DNA of 64,000 nt from Amylostereum areolatum (taxonomy: Eukaryota; Basidiomycota; Agaricomycetes; Russulales; Stereaceae): positions 558,001 to 622,000 of the forward strand of contig SAXG01000026.1 in NCBI GenBank assembly GCA_012932865.1, given 5' to 3'. Under the pieces are notes generated by a model, which did not search any database, was not told where the DNA came from, and was given only the letters and a program-made list of their open reading frames with translations. Below are positions 52,378 through 61,940 of this stretch, piece after piece. The position numbers and the translations under genes were made by a program. The stretch's first letter is position 1, and every line of letters begins with the position of its first letter.

Positions 52378-54360
52378 GACGGGGGGAAGTAAACGCAGCT
52401 TTCAGTGCGTCAAACGCAGTTTGGCAGTCCGTCGACCAGTCCCATGTGCAGTCCTTCTTTGTCAGATCAAATAGGGGCGTGCAACCTTGGAGAAGTCCTT
52501 GATGAAACGTCGGTAGAAGTTGCCAAAGCCGAGGAAGGATTGCACATCTTTGACCGTTCGTGGTGTCGGCCAGTCCTGAATACCTGCTACCTTGACGGGG
52601 TCCATAGCGATCTTGTCGTGCGAGATGATGAGTCCGAGGTATTCGACAGAGTCTTGTTCAAAGACGCATTTCTCCGGTTTTGAGGAAGAGGTCGTTGTCT
52701 TGCAAACACTGCAGAACCTGCCGCACTATGGCACGTGTTCCTCCAATGGTGCGAGTGAACACCAAGATGTCGTCATGTAGATGATGACCTTGCCCGCGTC
52801 GATGAGATCCTGGAACAGTTCATTCATCATTGCCTGAAATGTGCGCAGGGGAGTTCAGTAAGCCCGAAAAACATCACCGTAGGTTCGAAGAGACCAGGCG
52901 ATTCGTCTTGAACGCAGCCTTCACTTGTCGCCTTCCTTGATGCGGACATTGTTGTAGCCCCAGCGAACATCCATCTTGGAGAAGATCTTTGCACCTTTGA
53001 GGCGGTCGACAATTCAGAGATCAGTGGCAAGGGGTATTCATTCTTGACAGTGCCCTTGTTTAATTCTCGATAGTCCTGTACGGGACGCAGCTTTCCATCC
53101 TTTTTCTTCACAAAGAAGAACGGACTCGCCTGAGGTTACTTCGAAGGGCGGATATAGCCCCTTCTTCAGGTGGTCGTCGAGGAAGGTGTCGAGTTCGATC
53201 TGCTCGGAAGGTCAGAGGGGGTAGATCTCGCACGGTTTGGGTTCAAAGCCGTCTTTCATGTCGATAGCATGGTCCCATGGCCGTCGTCAGGAAGTCGCTC
53301 GGAGGTTTTCTTGTCGAATACAGGCGCAAAGTCGCGGTACGGCGGGGGGACTAAGTCTTCAAAGGTTTGCGGGCGTGCGTCCTCTTTTGAATGCTCTGCA
53401 AGCTCCTGCGCTTTTGTAAAGCCCGCGCGGATGGGTATTGCATCTGGATTAGGACCATCGGTTTTCAGGGAGGATTCCGGCGCGGCGTAGTCCATTGATC
53501 TCCCAGTCTCGGAATAACCATGGGCCTCTCGTCGTCATCTTCAGTGAATAGTCGTGTAGGTAAGAGGGGAGCGATGGACTGTGCGGACGCGAACACCTTG
53601 ACTCTGCGTGCAGGAATAACATAAGTGGGGACTGGGGTCCAGGACACATATGTCGGCTCTGGGAAGGGATCGTCCACGACGAGAGGTGTCCTCGGGGTTT
53701 TACCCTGCTTCAACCTTACGCTGTGATTGGACCGATGATGGTTTCCGTGGCTTGGTTGCGAGGTTCGTCACAGGAGGTTTGGACAGAGTGCACGAGGGGA
53801 GGGCAGCGGAGCATGTCAACACGGTCTCGTTGCCAGTCTATGGTGGGATTGTGCTCGTCGAGCCAGTCTGTTCCAAGGATCATGTCATGATCGCCGATGT
53901 CGGTGATGAAGAACTCAGCTTCTTCCTCATGGTACGCCCTTGAATCTTGCGAGTATATCCGGATCCGCTGGGTCGTTGTGTCGCGTACCCAGCCCATGAC
54001 GTTCTCGGTTGCCATCCACATTACGCACGGGGGAACGGGTTTTCTAGTTTTCTTGTGGTGAGCTTCTTGCGTTCAACGAAGCTTCGGTTCAGGATAATTC
54101 CTTCTGCGCCGCTATCAAGCAGCGCGTCTGCGTCGATTTCTCTTTTGGTAACTCGTTCCGATCAGCTTGACTTTGAGCGTGATCGATGGTGTTTGCCTGT
54201 TCTTGGTGACAGTAGACAGATACAAACACGGGGGATACGATTGCTCACAGGTATGCATGGATGATAATACAGCGAAACGATTCGACAATGATACCAAAAG
54301 TCCTTTGCCTCCACCAGACGACGCGACTGGGGGGGCGTTTCAAAAATCCTGCGATTCCAG
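52378..54360 (-). pseudogene. pol: Element C Pol, N-terminal part (protease and RT), frameshifted
   Basis: Readable in pieces: protease region (about 53716-54150, HDMILGTDWLDEHNPTIDWQ), GHGTMLS/PWDHAI-equivalent (53256-53495), [17 protein letters not shown] (about 53030-53111), [11 protein letters not shown] (about 52870). A 1-bp loss in the YMDD region (about 52770: TACATGACGACATC) destroys the RT active site, and several other indels shift the frame. Confidence 0.85.
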
Positions 54361-54377
54361 GATGTCCTTCAACAGCG

Positions 54378-55450
54378 CTACTGCTGCTCCTTGCCTTCCG
54401 CGTCCAGATCCTTCAGCTGGCGAGTGATCGCCGCGATGGTTTGGATGGGTCGGGAGCTGCTTTCGCAGTGGACGGAGCCGTGTTCGTCGGCAGGGGAGGG
54501 GCCTTGGACCCAGTCTCTACTGCGCCCACCCGTCGCGCGCTCGAGTCGCGGTTGGGGGCAGTCGCGAGAGACGTGACCGGCTTGTCGACACATGAAGCAC
54601 TTGCCTTCGCGCATCATCTTTGCGCGCTCGTCGTCCGTCAGCTTTGCAGGGCGGGTCGAGGTGTTGGTGAAGGCGCCGACTCGGCGCGACGAGGAGTCAT
54701 TGGTCGAACCGTTCGAGGTGAGCGCGACAGCCCCCTTGGACTGACTGCTCTTCCTCTCCGGGTTCTCTTCGAGCCACTGGTGGTTGATGCGGCGGGCGCG
54801 CTCCTTCCACTCCGCGAGCTTGGTGGGGAACGGGTACGACCGGGCCACCTGCTTGCCGAGGTCACGCTGAAGTCCCTTCTTGAAAAAGTGGATTAGCGCC
54901 TCGTCGTCGTACGCTGACATGGTTGCCAGCATCTCAAACTCGGTGATAAAGTCAGTGACGTCCCGGGTGGTCATTGCGAGCTCGTTGATCTTACGCTGAG
55001 CCTCTATCTTCGGATCGACGGGCACGAAGTCTTTGCCAAACCTCTCGAAGAGCTCTTTGTAGGAGCTATAGTGGAGTGTTGGGGGCGTGGGGGTCGAGGG
55101 TGTCGGCGTCTTCCTTCTCATCTTCGTCGGCGAAGAGTTCCATGCGGCGATGCGTGGCCCAGGCTTTCGCCGTGTCGTCCTCCATCAGGCTGAGGAGGAG
55201 CATCATCTTGGCGTCATCTGTGGCATAAACATCCTTGTTAACGCGCAGGAACATGTGGGGCTCGAGGGAGAACCGGAGGGTGTCGCGTCTATCGCCTTTG
55301 AATGGCTTTGGCTTGGGGCCGATCTCCCCGCTTGGAGACGGCAGGTTTTGGATTCGGCGTCGGACATCTTGTCAAAGGGGAGGGGGACGGTGAGGGATTG
55401 GGCGAGTTCTTGATCAAGGCGGCGTAGGGTTTCTCGTTGGCGTTCTTCTG
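54378..55450 (-). pseudogene. gag: Element C Gag
   Basis: Capsid-like part (YKELFERFGKDFVPVD ... TDFITEFEMLATMS) and the CCHC knuckle CFMCRQAGHVSRDC (about 54570-54610). The main frame stops at TAG 54378 after GKEQQ; shifting by an indel gives LLKDILESQDF followed by GGATTTTTGA (about 54340), the equivalent of the gag-end frameshift site of A and B but with GGATTTT. A frameshift near 55100-55200 separates the N-terminal half. Confidence 0.8.
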
Positions 55451-55455
55451 CTTCT

Positions 55456-56560
55456 TCAAACTTCGTCCTCAACTTGTTTTGCGACAAGGAAGTCGGCGGG
55501 GGTGAGGAATTGCTGGTTATGATGCCACGACCAGTGATCTTGGACGGGACTGAACGAAGTGGGCTGCCACTCAACTACTGATCGTCCTGGGGTTCCGTTC
55601 TTGTTCCGTCTATAGGCGTACCACTTCCCAGTTGTGTCGTTGTGGTTGATCCCTTCTGGGACTTCGATTACAGTACGTCGACGGGGTGGGGGTGAGTTGG
55701 TCGGAGGGGGGTTCAGGAAGCGCTGTAGAAACGTCCGCAGCGGTGGCAAATCCGATTCTTCGACGTAGGGTTGTTCGTCGCAGTCGTCGAAGTACCACTC
55801 GACGTTGCCGGTTTGGTTCGTCGTGCAGCCAACGTACGGATTCCTTAGTCTGCTGCGAGGTGAGGATATAGTATTCTTCAGGACAGTAGTCTCGAAAGAC
55901 GCCTGGGGGAAGGTTCGGGGTGGGGGGACGAGGGGCTGTGGAGGACGTGATGATGGTCTAGAAGAAGTCCGCCGCGATGGGGCGACGGCCGAGGAGTTTC
56001 TTGGTGAGGTAGCCGGCTTTTACTGCCTGGCAGATCTTATGTTCGTGGTGGCTGCGACGAAGGGTCTTACCCTTGATGGTGGGACGGAGGACTGGTGGCG
56101 GGGTGGATTCGGGGGTCCGACGGTTAAACTGGGAGACGGAGGTGAAACTGGTTTGGAGGATCGGGTTGGGGGCGTCTTGGATGAGGTATGTGTGGTAGGT
56201 GGGGGCGTGGAGGGTGAATTCAAGGCGTTCGAGATCTACGTTGATGCACGTAGTGATCCGGACGTATAGGGCGAGGACGACAGTACCGTGATCCTTGTGC
56301 CACCTCCACTCGAAGATGCGGAAGTTGAGGCCGTGCGCGGTCCAGGGATCTTTCTTGCAGAGGTTCTGTACGGGGACGAGGCAGTTGACGGTGACGGCGT
56401 CGGACCAAGGGTAGGGGAGTGGTGCGTCGTCGCGGGGGGTGATCGGCTTTCCGTTGAACGGGAGGAAGACCGGTGCGTTCGGGAGGTCCGTGGTGGGAGT
56501 TTTTAACGTCGTAGAGACGGCAGAGGTAGATGGAGAGAGGGGTGCGAGGTAGGCGTAGGG
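55456..56560 (-). pseudogene. Element C pre-gag module
   Basis: Frames on the minus strand encode an aromatic module like ORF0 of B and the N-terminus of A Gag (for example KWYAYRRNKNGTPGRS with VVEWQPTSFSP and DHWSWHHNQQ at 55480-55620, and WRWHKDHGTVVLALYVRITT at about 56240-56310). Interrupted by several frameshifts. Confidence 0.6.
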
Positions 56561-56561
56561 G

Positions 56562-56572
56562 TAGACTGTCCA
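56562..56572 (-). promoter_or_regulatory. Primer-binding site of element C, complementary to its own RNA start
   Basis: The minus strand reads TGGACAGTCTA, 2 nt inside the 5' LTR. It is complementary over 11 nt to TAGACTGTCCA in the LTR (plus 56706-56716), which starts exactly 34 nt downstream of the TATATAAGG box (56742-56750). Confidence 0.8.
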
Positions 56573-56574
56573 GG

Positions 56575-56996
56575 TGTCAGAAACACAGTTTATGAGACCG
56601 ATGAACCGCCTAAGTCGCGACGATGGGAGGAGCGAGAAGAAAATAGATTCGAGAGTGCCGGGGTCTAGGGTAGTGCAACGTGCGCTACAGTACCGTATGA
56701 CGAGATGGACAGTCTAGGGAAAAGGGAAGAGAAAACACTGTCCTTATATACAAGTGGGAACGATGGTGCGATGCGATGCGATAGTGGTGCGAGCGGGGGG
56801 AAACAATAGGAAAGGAGTCATGGGGCGGAGGACGAAGGTCCGGAGCAGTGATGTCATAGATAAGGATGCGGAACCCCGCTTGGAAGTCCGGGCAATGACG
56901 TCATTGAAGCATGTGATGCAAGGGAAAGTCATGTGCCGTGACACGTCGCGTGTACGAGGTCTGCAAACGAAGAGAGAAATGGAGCGATCCGTGACA
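56575..56996 (-). repeat. 5' LTR of element C
   Basis: 422 bp. TATA box on the minus strand (TATATAAGG, plus 56742-56750); predicted RNA start near 56716. Confidence 0.93.
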
Positions 56997-57376
56997 ATCT
57001 CAATAAACCTTGCCCTGCGCGCGTCCTCTGTGAAGCACCACCGGGAATAGTGATCCCACTTGAGGGGCTTTTGTTGGTGGCGGCCAACATGTCCCCGACG
57101 TCAGCGAGTGCATTAGCGAGGAGCAGCGGAATGTGGCCATCTTCGCCAGCCTGGCTCCGTCATTCACACGATGGTTTGGGACGACAGATAGTCGTACAAA
57201 AAGTGATTCAAGACGGGAAAACCCCTGTGAGCCTCGTGATCGCGCGGCGAGGATACGGATGGGTCTCTTTGCGGCGACCATACAAACAAACCCAAACTCC
57301 ATTTTCAGGCGCGCCTCCCGCCTCGTCCGTCGCCTTCTCCCCCCAAAACTCACCAAGGATCGCCACTGTCCCATTC
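56997..57376. other. Flank of element C, no clear gene
   Basis: The minus strand has a readable stretch (ALADVGDMLAATNKSPSSGI) that might be an exon of the gene on the other side of element C, but lack of a target duplication prevents a firm link. Confidence 0.3.
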
Positions 57377-58226
57377 ATGCATGACGGGTGGCATCCATCC
57401 CGCTCGCAATCCCCTTATATTGGATACAACACCCGCGGCGACCTGGATGACGCCCCCTATCGTTCTCTTTCGGACGAAAACACCGTTCCGTGCGCTTGGT
57501 CCTCACTCCAGCACCAACCTCAACGCATCCGCCTGGACGCACTCATCAACCCCTGCAAATTTACGCAGATCTCACGTAGACCAACACTTACCTTCATCAC
57601 GGGTACTACAACACCGTCTCTCTACTACTCGCGACTGACTCTGACTTTCTGACTTCATCTTTAGAACATCGACTTTGACATGCTCGAGCAGGCCAACCAC
57701 AAACAACTCATACGCAGCGGGAATTCGACATATGCGCACCTCTATGAGGTGAATCTGGACCTGCAAGCATCCATCGCCTCTCTCACCAGGGAGAATGGGG
57801 TGCTTCAGTGAGTTTTTTTCGTCCTGGTGCAGAAAGATGCTCATTCATTTAGGTCCCTTTTACAGCAACACGGTCAGTCTTCTTCCACGGCCGTTTCCCC
57901 CCTTGCCGCGTTGGTCGCCAAGTCCACCTCCGGTCCTGTCCACAACTGTGCCGATTTCCCAGACGTATGGAATTGGTCTAAGCAAGAATGGAGATCATCC
58001 AAGCTGCCCAAAGGCGTCACAACGGGTGAGGCGAAGGGCAAAAAAGGTTCCACGCGCATGGCACAAGGCATCAACGTCAACCACAAGTACGTCCTTGAAG
58101 CGGATGGCACGGAAGCGTCCGGTGAAGTCGTGGAAAGTATCCTCCTTTCTGCAGCGTTCTGCTTCGCCGTTCTCCAGAAGTCCGGAATCGCACCGCTCAA
58201 ATGGGACGAGGACACCAACGTCAAGG
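57377..58226 (+). pseudogene. Conserved basidiomycete gene of unknown function, cut by element B
   Basis: A possible first exon starts at ATG 57377 (MHDGWHPSRSQSPYIGYNT). A clear exon at 57664-57808 encodes a coiled coil (FDMLEQANHKQLIRSGN ... LYEVNLDLQASIASLTRENG). A GT-AG intron (57809 to about 57852) splits CAG, and the last exon encodes SLLQQHGQSSS, then FPDVWNWSKQEW, KKGSTRMAQGINVNHKYVLE. The FPDV-W-K-W and RMAQGxN pattern resembles a large family of Agaricomycete proteins of unknown function whose members continue about 100 residues further. Element B begins at 58227, removing that part. Confidence 0.55.
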
Positions 58227-58684
58227 TGTCATGAACGGTCTATAATTTTCTTTTTACTTTACATCGGTTACACGCTTTAGGACTTATTGGCTTATCACCA
58301 GTCCGGCTCCACTTCGGCCCGGACCCGGTTCATCTATATCCCACCCGGGCCCACGTGACTCATCTCGGCCCGGGTCTGACTCCTTTCCCTTGACTCATGC
58401 TGTACAATACTGACTCATGCTGTGCTCTTTTACATACGACTGCTTACTTATACTAGGTCTGCTTACTGATCGCCGTGTATCGGTTGCTTACCTAAGTCTC
58501 TCTCCTCTTGTGTATATAAGGCTCGCTCTCGCTGTACATATCCCTTATCTCGAGCTAGTCAATTCTACCGACTTTGCTTGCTTTCCCTCGTCTGTCGCCG
58601 TGTCTGATCAGCTCCCCTCTGTCGTCCTCATCTTCTAGTCAGCTGTGTCGTAACTTGGTGCTGTCGCACTAGTCGTTGCTGACA
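58227..58684 (+). repeat. 5' LTR of element B (plus copy)
   Basis: 458 bp, TGTCATGAACGG ... GTTGCTGACA. TATA box TATATAAGG at 58513-58521; the predicted RNA start ATCTCGAGCT is at 58547-58556. Confidence 0.95.
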
Positions 58685-58696
58685 TAAGCTCGAGAT
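58685..58696 (+). promoter_or_regulatory. Self-primer binding site of element B
   Basis: TAAGCTCGAGAT abuts the LTR. Ten nt (AGCTCGAGAT) are complementary to ATCTCGAGCT at 58547-58556, 34 nt downstream of the TATA box. No tRNA 3'-end match (TGG) adjoins the LTR. All three B copies keep this pairing. Confidence 0.8.
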
Positions 58697-58948
58697 CTGT
58701 TTACTCTTGCACCACCCTACGACCGTCCCTACGTACTGTAGCGTAGTAGTAGTAGTACCCGTCTGGTACTGACCTTGTTCTTCCCCCGTGCCGCCCTAGA
58801 CCGTTGCCCCCAGAGTACGCGACTCGTTACCCTGACATTGTGGTCGTGCGCACGTATACCGGTGCCGGCTTGACGTTTCCTCGAAACGTTACACCTACTC
58901 GAGACTCTCCAATACCAGGAGTTGAAAGCTCAGAGGTGACAGTAGAAG

Positions 58949-59557
58949 GTGCACCTTTGGTGTAGGAAACGAGTAAAAGCGGCGAAAGGAAAGCGGTTTA
59001 GGAAGTCTTTGGGCTCGTGTCCCCTAGACGAAGAGACAGCCAACAGGTCGAGAAGACTGAGGCAGACCGTCTTGCGATCTCATAACAGAACCACCCTCCC
59101 TCGACAAAATCTTCCCTTGCCGCACAGAGTAACCATTTCGACTGGGGGCTCGTGCATGGAAGATTGGCGCTCGCAAGTACAAGAATTCATCCCCATCAGC
59201 CACGACGCTATCATCTCCCTCATCAACGAATCTAGAGACCCTTGGGCCTGGCACAATTGGAAGGTCGCCCTCGGCGTAGAAGAACTTGAAGACTCCATCA
59301 TAGACGTCCACTTCTATCGCCTCAAAATAAGCGAACAAGGAAACGGAAACCTCTACGTCTACTCCTGCCCATACGTCACCTACCGCTACAAACTCGAGCA
59401 ACCCCCAAAAACTTTCTACGCGCCCAACGAGAAAATACCAGTGGACACTCGACACACCCACCGCCTCCTTACACCAGGCAACACCCCCAGCCCCACACCA
59501 GAGCCAGAGGTCATCGACCTCACCCAGCCAGAGGTCATCGACCTCACCCACTTATAA
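58949..59557 (+). CDS. Element B ORF0 (pre-gag), plus copy
   Basis: 202 codons, ATG 58949 to TAA 59555-59557. Basic N-terminus (RKRVKAAKGKRFRKS), aromatic module (ISTGGSCMEDWRSQVQEFIP, DPWAWHNWKVALGVEELEDS, NLYVYSCPYVTYRYKLEQPP), Pro-rich hinge and tandem EVIDLT motifs at the C-terminus. VIDLT fits the consensus of SUMO-interacting motifs. The same frame is open after the stop for about 290 nt (IYPLPLGFTERG ...) and, but for a missing T near 59851, would run into gag, so the stop may be read through or ORF0 may be a separate protein. Both copies share the stop. Confidence 0.65.
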   Translation: MHLWCRKRVKAAKGKRFRKSLGSCPLDEETANRSRRLRQTVLRSHNRTTLPRQNLPLPHRVTISTGGSCMEDWRSQVQEFIPISHDAIISLINESRDPWAWHNWKVALGVEELEDSIIDVHFYRLKISEQGNGNLYVYSCPYVTYRYKLEQPPKTFYAPNEKIPVDTRHTHRLLTPGNTPSPTPEPEVIDLTQPEVIDLTHL

Positions 59558-59862
59558 ACAATTCCCTCGTTCGGACTCAACGGCTCCGACTCCAGTTCTG
59601 ACTCCGACACCGACGTTGAGGACGAAAACTGCTACATATATCCCCTCCCTCTAGGCTTCACTGAACGAGGAAACGACTTCTTTGTCCAACTCGGAGACAC
59701 CACTGTCGAAGTCGCCTTCGTAGCAACCCAAACAAGTGGCATCAGTTGGTACTTCGCCAACGAAAGCCAAGACGACCTCACTGAAGCCGACTTCAACCTC
59801 ATCGCCACCTCCGCCCTACCGCCTGTCACCGACGAAGACTTCTCGACCTCGACGAACCAATC

Positions 59863-61119
59863 ATGGCTGCCCAGTGGATCCGCACCGACCCCCAACCCCC
59901 TCTCCCCGCCGAACTTGCCAACTGCACCGAAATCGGTGGAACATGGAACATTGTCATCGGCCAAACTGGCTCTCCCATCCAACACATGAATAACGGCACC
60001 GACGATGCCTGGCTCATGGAAGTAAATGGCCAATGGGTCGCCATCCCTGCCGTGCTTGTTGCTGCCCTCAACCTGCCACCCCCCACCGTCAACGTCACGG
60101 CCCCCCCCATCACCGTCAACCCCCCTGCGGTCACGGTTAGTGCCCCAGCCGCCGCCGCCGCCAGACCCCCCCGAAAGAAAGTCCACGCGAAAACTCCTGA
60201 AGGCTTCTCTGGGAAACGAGAGGACTTCAATGACTGGATGCGGTCGTGCGAGGAATACATGCGAGCCGCTGAGGATGACCTCGTGACGGACAAGGACAAA
60301 GTCCTCTTCATTCTCACCTACATGACGGGGGAGGCAGCACGCACCTGGAAGGCCGAGTATGAGGATGCACACTTGGCCAATGGAGCCATGGTCGCCTGGG
60401 TGGACTTCCACAAAGCACTCAAAGGGGCCTTCACCGACGTCAATGAGCAGCACCGTGCCGCAGTCGAACTGGACGGGTTCAAACAGACGAAGGGTACCAC
60501 TGCCCATGAATACTTCGCCAAGTTCGAGCAACTCGCAAGGAAGGCAGGATACTCCACGGCGCAGGACCCTATCCACCTCATGCAGCTGCTCAAACACAAC
60601 GTCTACTATCGGACCATCGACTCCATCTACGACAGCGGTCACGTTCCTCAGAGATATGAGGACCTCAAAGAGCGCATCATCCTGATCGACGGTCTACGAC
60701 AGGAGCGGGAGGACCTTAAGACCCAGCGCAGTGGACCCGCGCAGAACCAAAAACCCAAAGGACAAGGATCGACCAATGGGCAACAAGGGGGGCAGGTCCC
60801 ATGGCGCCGCGATGGAACCGGCACGGTGCACGGTGGCAAAGGTCAGCCAATGGACGTCAACCGTGTCGACATCAAGGGGCGATGCTTCCGCTGCGGACAG
60901 AATGGCCACCAGGTGCGGGACTGCAGGGTGGACGTGAAGAACATCCGAGACATGTGGGGGAGGGACCGGTACACGGAACCACCAAAGCGGGAGGCTCGAG
61001 CACAGACGTTCGAGACGCCCACCGCCTGGGCTAGGAGCCTGTCGGCCGAAGATCGGAAAAGCGTGATGGACGCGCTTCAAGCTCAGCCGAAGGTGGAGGA
61101 GAAGAAGGAGGGTTTTTGA
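59863..61119 (+). CDS. gag: Element B Gag (plus copy)
   Basis: 418 codons from ATG 59863 (MAAQWIRTDPQPP) to TGA 61117-61119. N-terminal domain (about 1-90), Pro/Val-rich linker, retrotransposon-gag capsid-like domain (about 110-270: FSGKREDFNDWMRSCEEYMR, YMTGEAARTWKAEYED, FKQTKGTTAHEYFAKFEQLA), Gln/Gly-rich basic linker, CCHC knuckle CFRCGQNGHQVRDC (about 341-354) and a tail with WGRDRYTEPP. It ends in the slippery GGT TTT TGA. Sequence upstream in another frame is probably part of the ancestral N-terminus displaced by a 1-bp deletion. Confidence 0.92.
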   Translation: MAAQWIRTDPQPPLPAELANCTEIGGTWNIVIGQTGSPIQHMNNGTDDAWLMEVNGQWVAIPAVLVAALNLPPPTVNVTAPPITVNPPAVTVSAPAAAAARPPRKKVHAKTPEGFSGKREDFNDWMRSCEEYMRAAEDDLVTDKDKVLFILTYMTGEAARTWKAEYEDAHLANGAMVAWVDFHKALKGAFTDVNEQHRAAVELDGFKQTKGTTAHEYFAKFEQLARKAGYSTAQDPIHLMQLLKHNVYYRTIDSIYDSGHVPQRYEDLKERIILIDGLRQEREDLKTQRSGPAQNQKPKGQGSTNGQQGGQVPWRRDGTGTVHGGKGQPMDVNRVDIKGRCFRCGQNGHQVRDCRVDVKNIRDMWGRDRYTEPPKREARAQTFETPTAWARSLSAEDRKSVMDALQAQPKVEEKKEGF

Positions 61120-61149
61120 GGGGGCTGACGATGTACACGGCATCTGAAG
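61110..61149 (+). promoter_or_regulatory. -1 frameshift signal of element B
   Basis: G GGT TTT at 61110-61116 followed by TGA. After a 5-nt spacer, GGGCT (61122-61126) can pair with AGCCC (about 61147-61151), with GATG/CATC pairing inside across a small internal loop. Pol is open in the -1 frame. Confidence 0.78.
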
Positions 61150-61940
61150 CCCAAGTTTCTGTCTCTCGCTCATCTGATTTTGTGGCGCCTCGGTGGCCTG
61201 GTTCTCGTTTACATATGCGCATTGCTGATTCGGACTGTACTACTACGGGGGATATCCCCATTATGACTTCTCTTACGGACTCTATCGGTACGGGCACGCG
61301 TCCCGTTGTTATTTTAGATACTCAGGCTTCGATTTGTGAGCCTTCGGCTTTGGATATGGCTTCGGTTTCGGCTTCAGTTTTGGATACGGCTTTGGATACA
61401 GACTCGGTTTTGGATATGGACCCTGTGAAGTCAGGGACAACGCCGTGCGATGGAAGGGGCACGGCGCCCAAATCATGTTATATGGCACCTGGAACGGCTC
61501 AATGGACGCTTCGTCGCTTAAGGGAAGACACACCCGAAAGTGCGATTGCAATCCTTCGCATCTGGACACACCACCGACGCCGTGACGAGGCTACTTATGA
61601 AGCCATCAAGGAAATAACTGGCATGGGAGACGAGTTAGCATGTCAATCTCTACTAGAGCTCGCCACTCCTATGCAGTTCATACGCTCCTCCAGCGCCAAG
61701 GAACAAACGGTCATTCCCACACAACTGGTGGTAAATTCCAAGCGCATTGTCAAAGCTCTCGCACTCCTGGACAGTGGTTGCACTGGCTCGTGTATCAACA
61801 CGAAGTTTGTGCAGGAAAATCACATCCCCACGCGACGGACCTGCTCGCCCAATCCCAGTACGAAATGCAGACGGCACTCTCAACACAGGAGGTCCCATCA
61901 CGGAATATGTCACACTTCGCCTAAATATTCAAGACCATGA
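61116..61940 (+). pseudogene. pol: Element B Pol, linker and protease part (frame broken)
   Basis: Reads from the slip site (TTG) through a Ser/Thr/Asp-rich linker to the aspartic protease (ALALLDSGCTGSC, DSG near 61770). An extra C at 61840-61841 (compare CGGACTGC in the minus copy) shifts the frame; the true frame continues from 61843 and this one ends at 61940 in unrelated codons. Confidence 0.85.

Larger units (their letters stand above)
49897..56996 (-). mobile_element. Ty3/gypsy element C, minus strand
   Basis: 7.1 kb between LTRs 49897-50316 and 56575-56996. Minus order: LTR, pre-gag module, gag, protease/RT (broken), RNase H-integrase-chromodomain (intact), purine tract AAAGGGGGGGTAA, LTR. 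The 5-bp flanks differ (GGCGG and ATCTC), so no target duplication: the copy may be a product of recombination between elements. Confidence 0.92.

Noticed and set aside
56562..56574. tRNA-primed PBS for element C (TGG near the LTR)
   Set aside because: TGG is present, but the 11-nt match to the element's own predicted RNA start at the same offset as in B is a more specific explanation; a tRNA comparison would settle it.
57000..57374. Minus-strand 124-codon frame as a gene
   Set aside because: No convincing domain or splice model, and the neighbouring plus-strand gene overlaps; left as unclear flank.
59632..60642. 336-codon minus-strand frame opposite element B gag
   Set aside because: Antisense of a frame with clear capsid and knuckle motifs.
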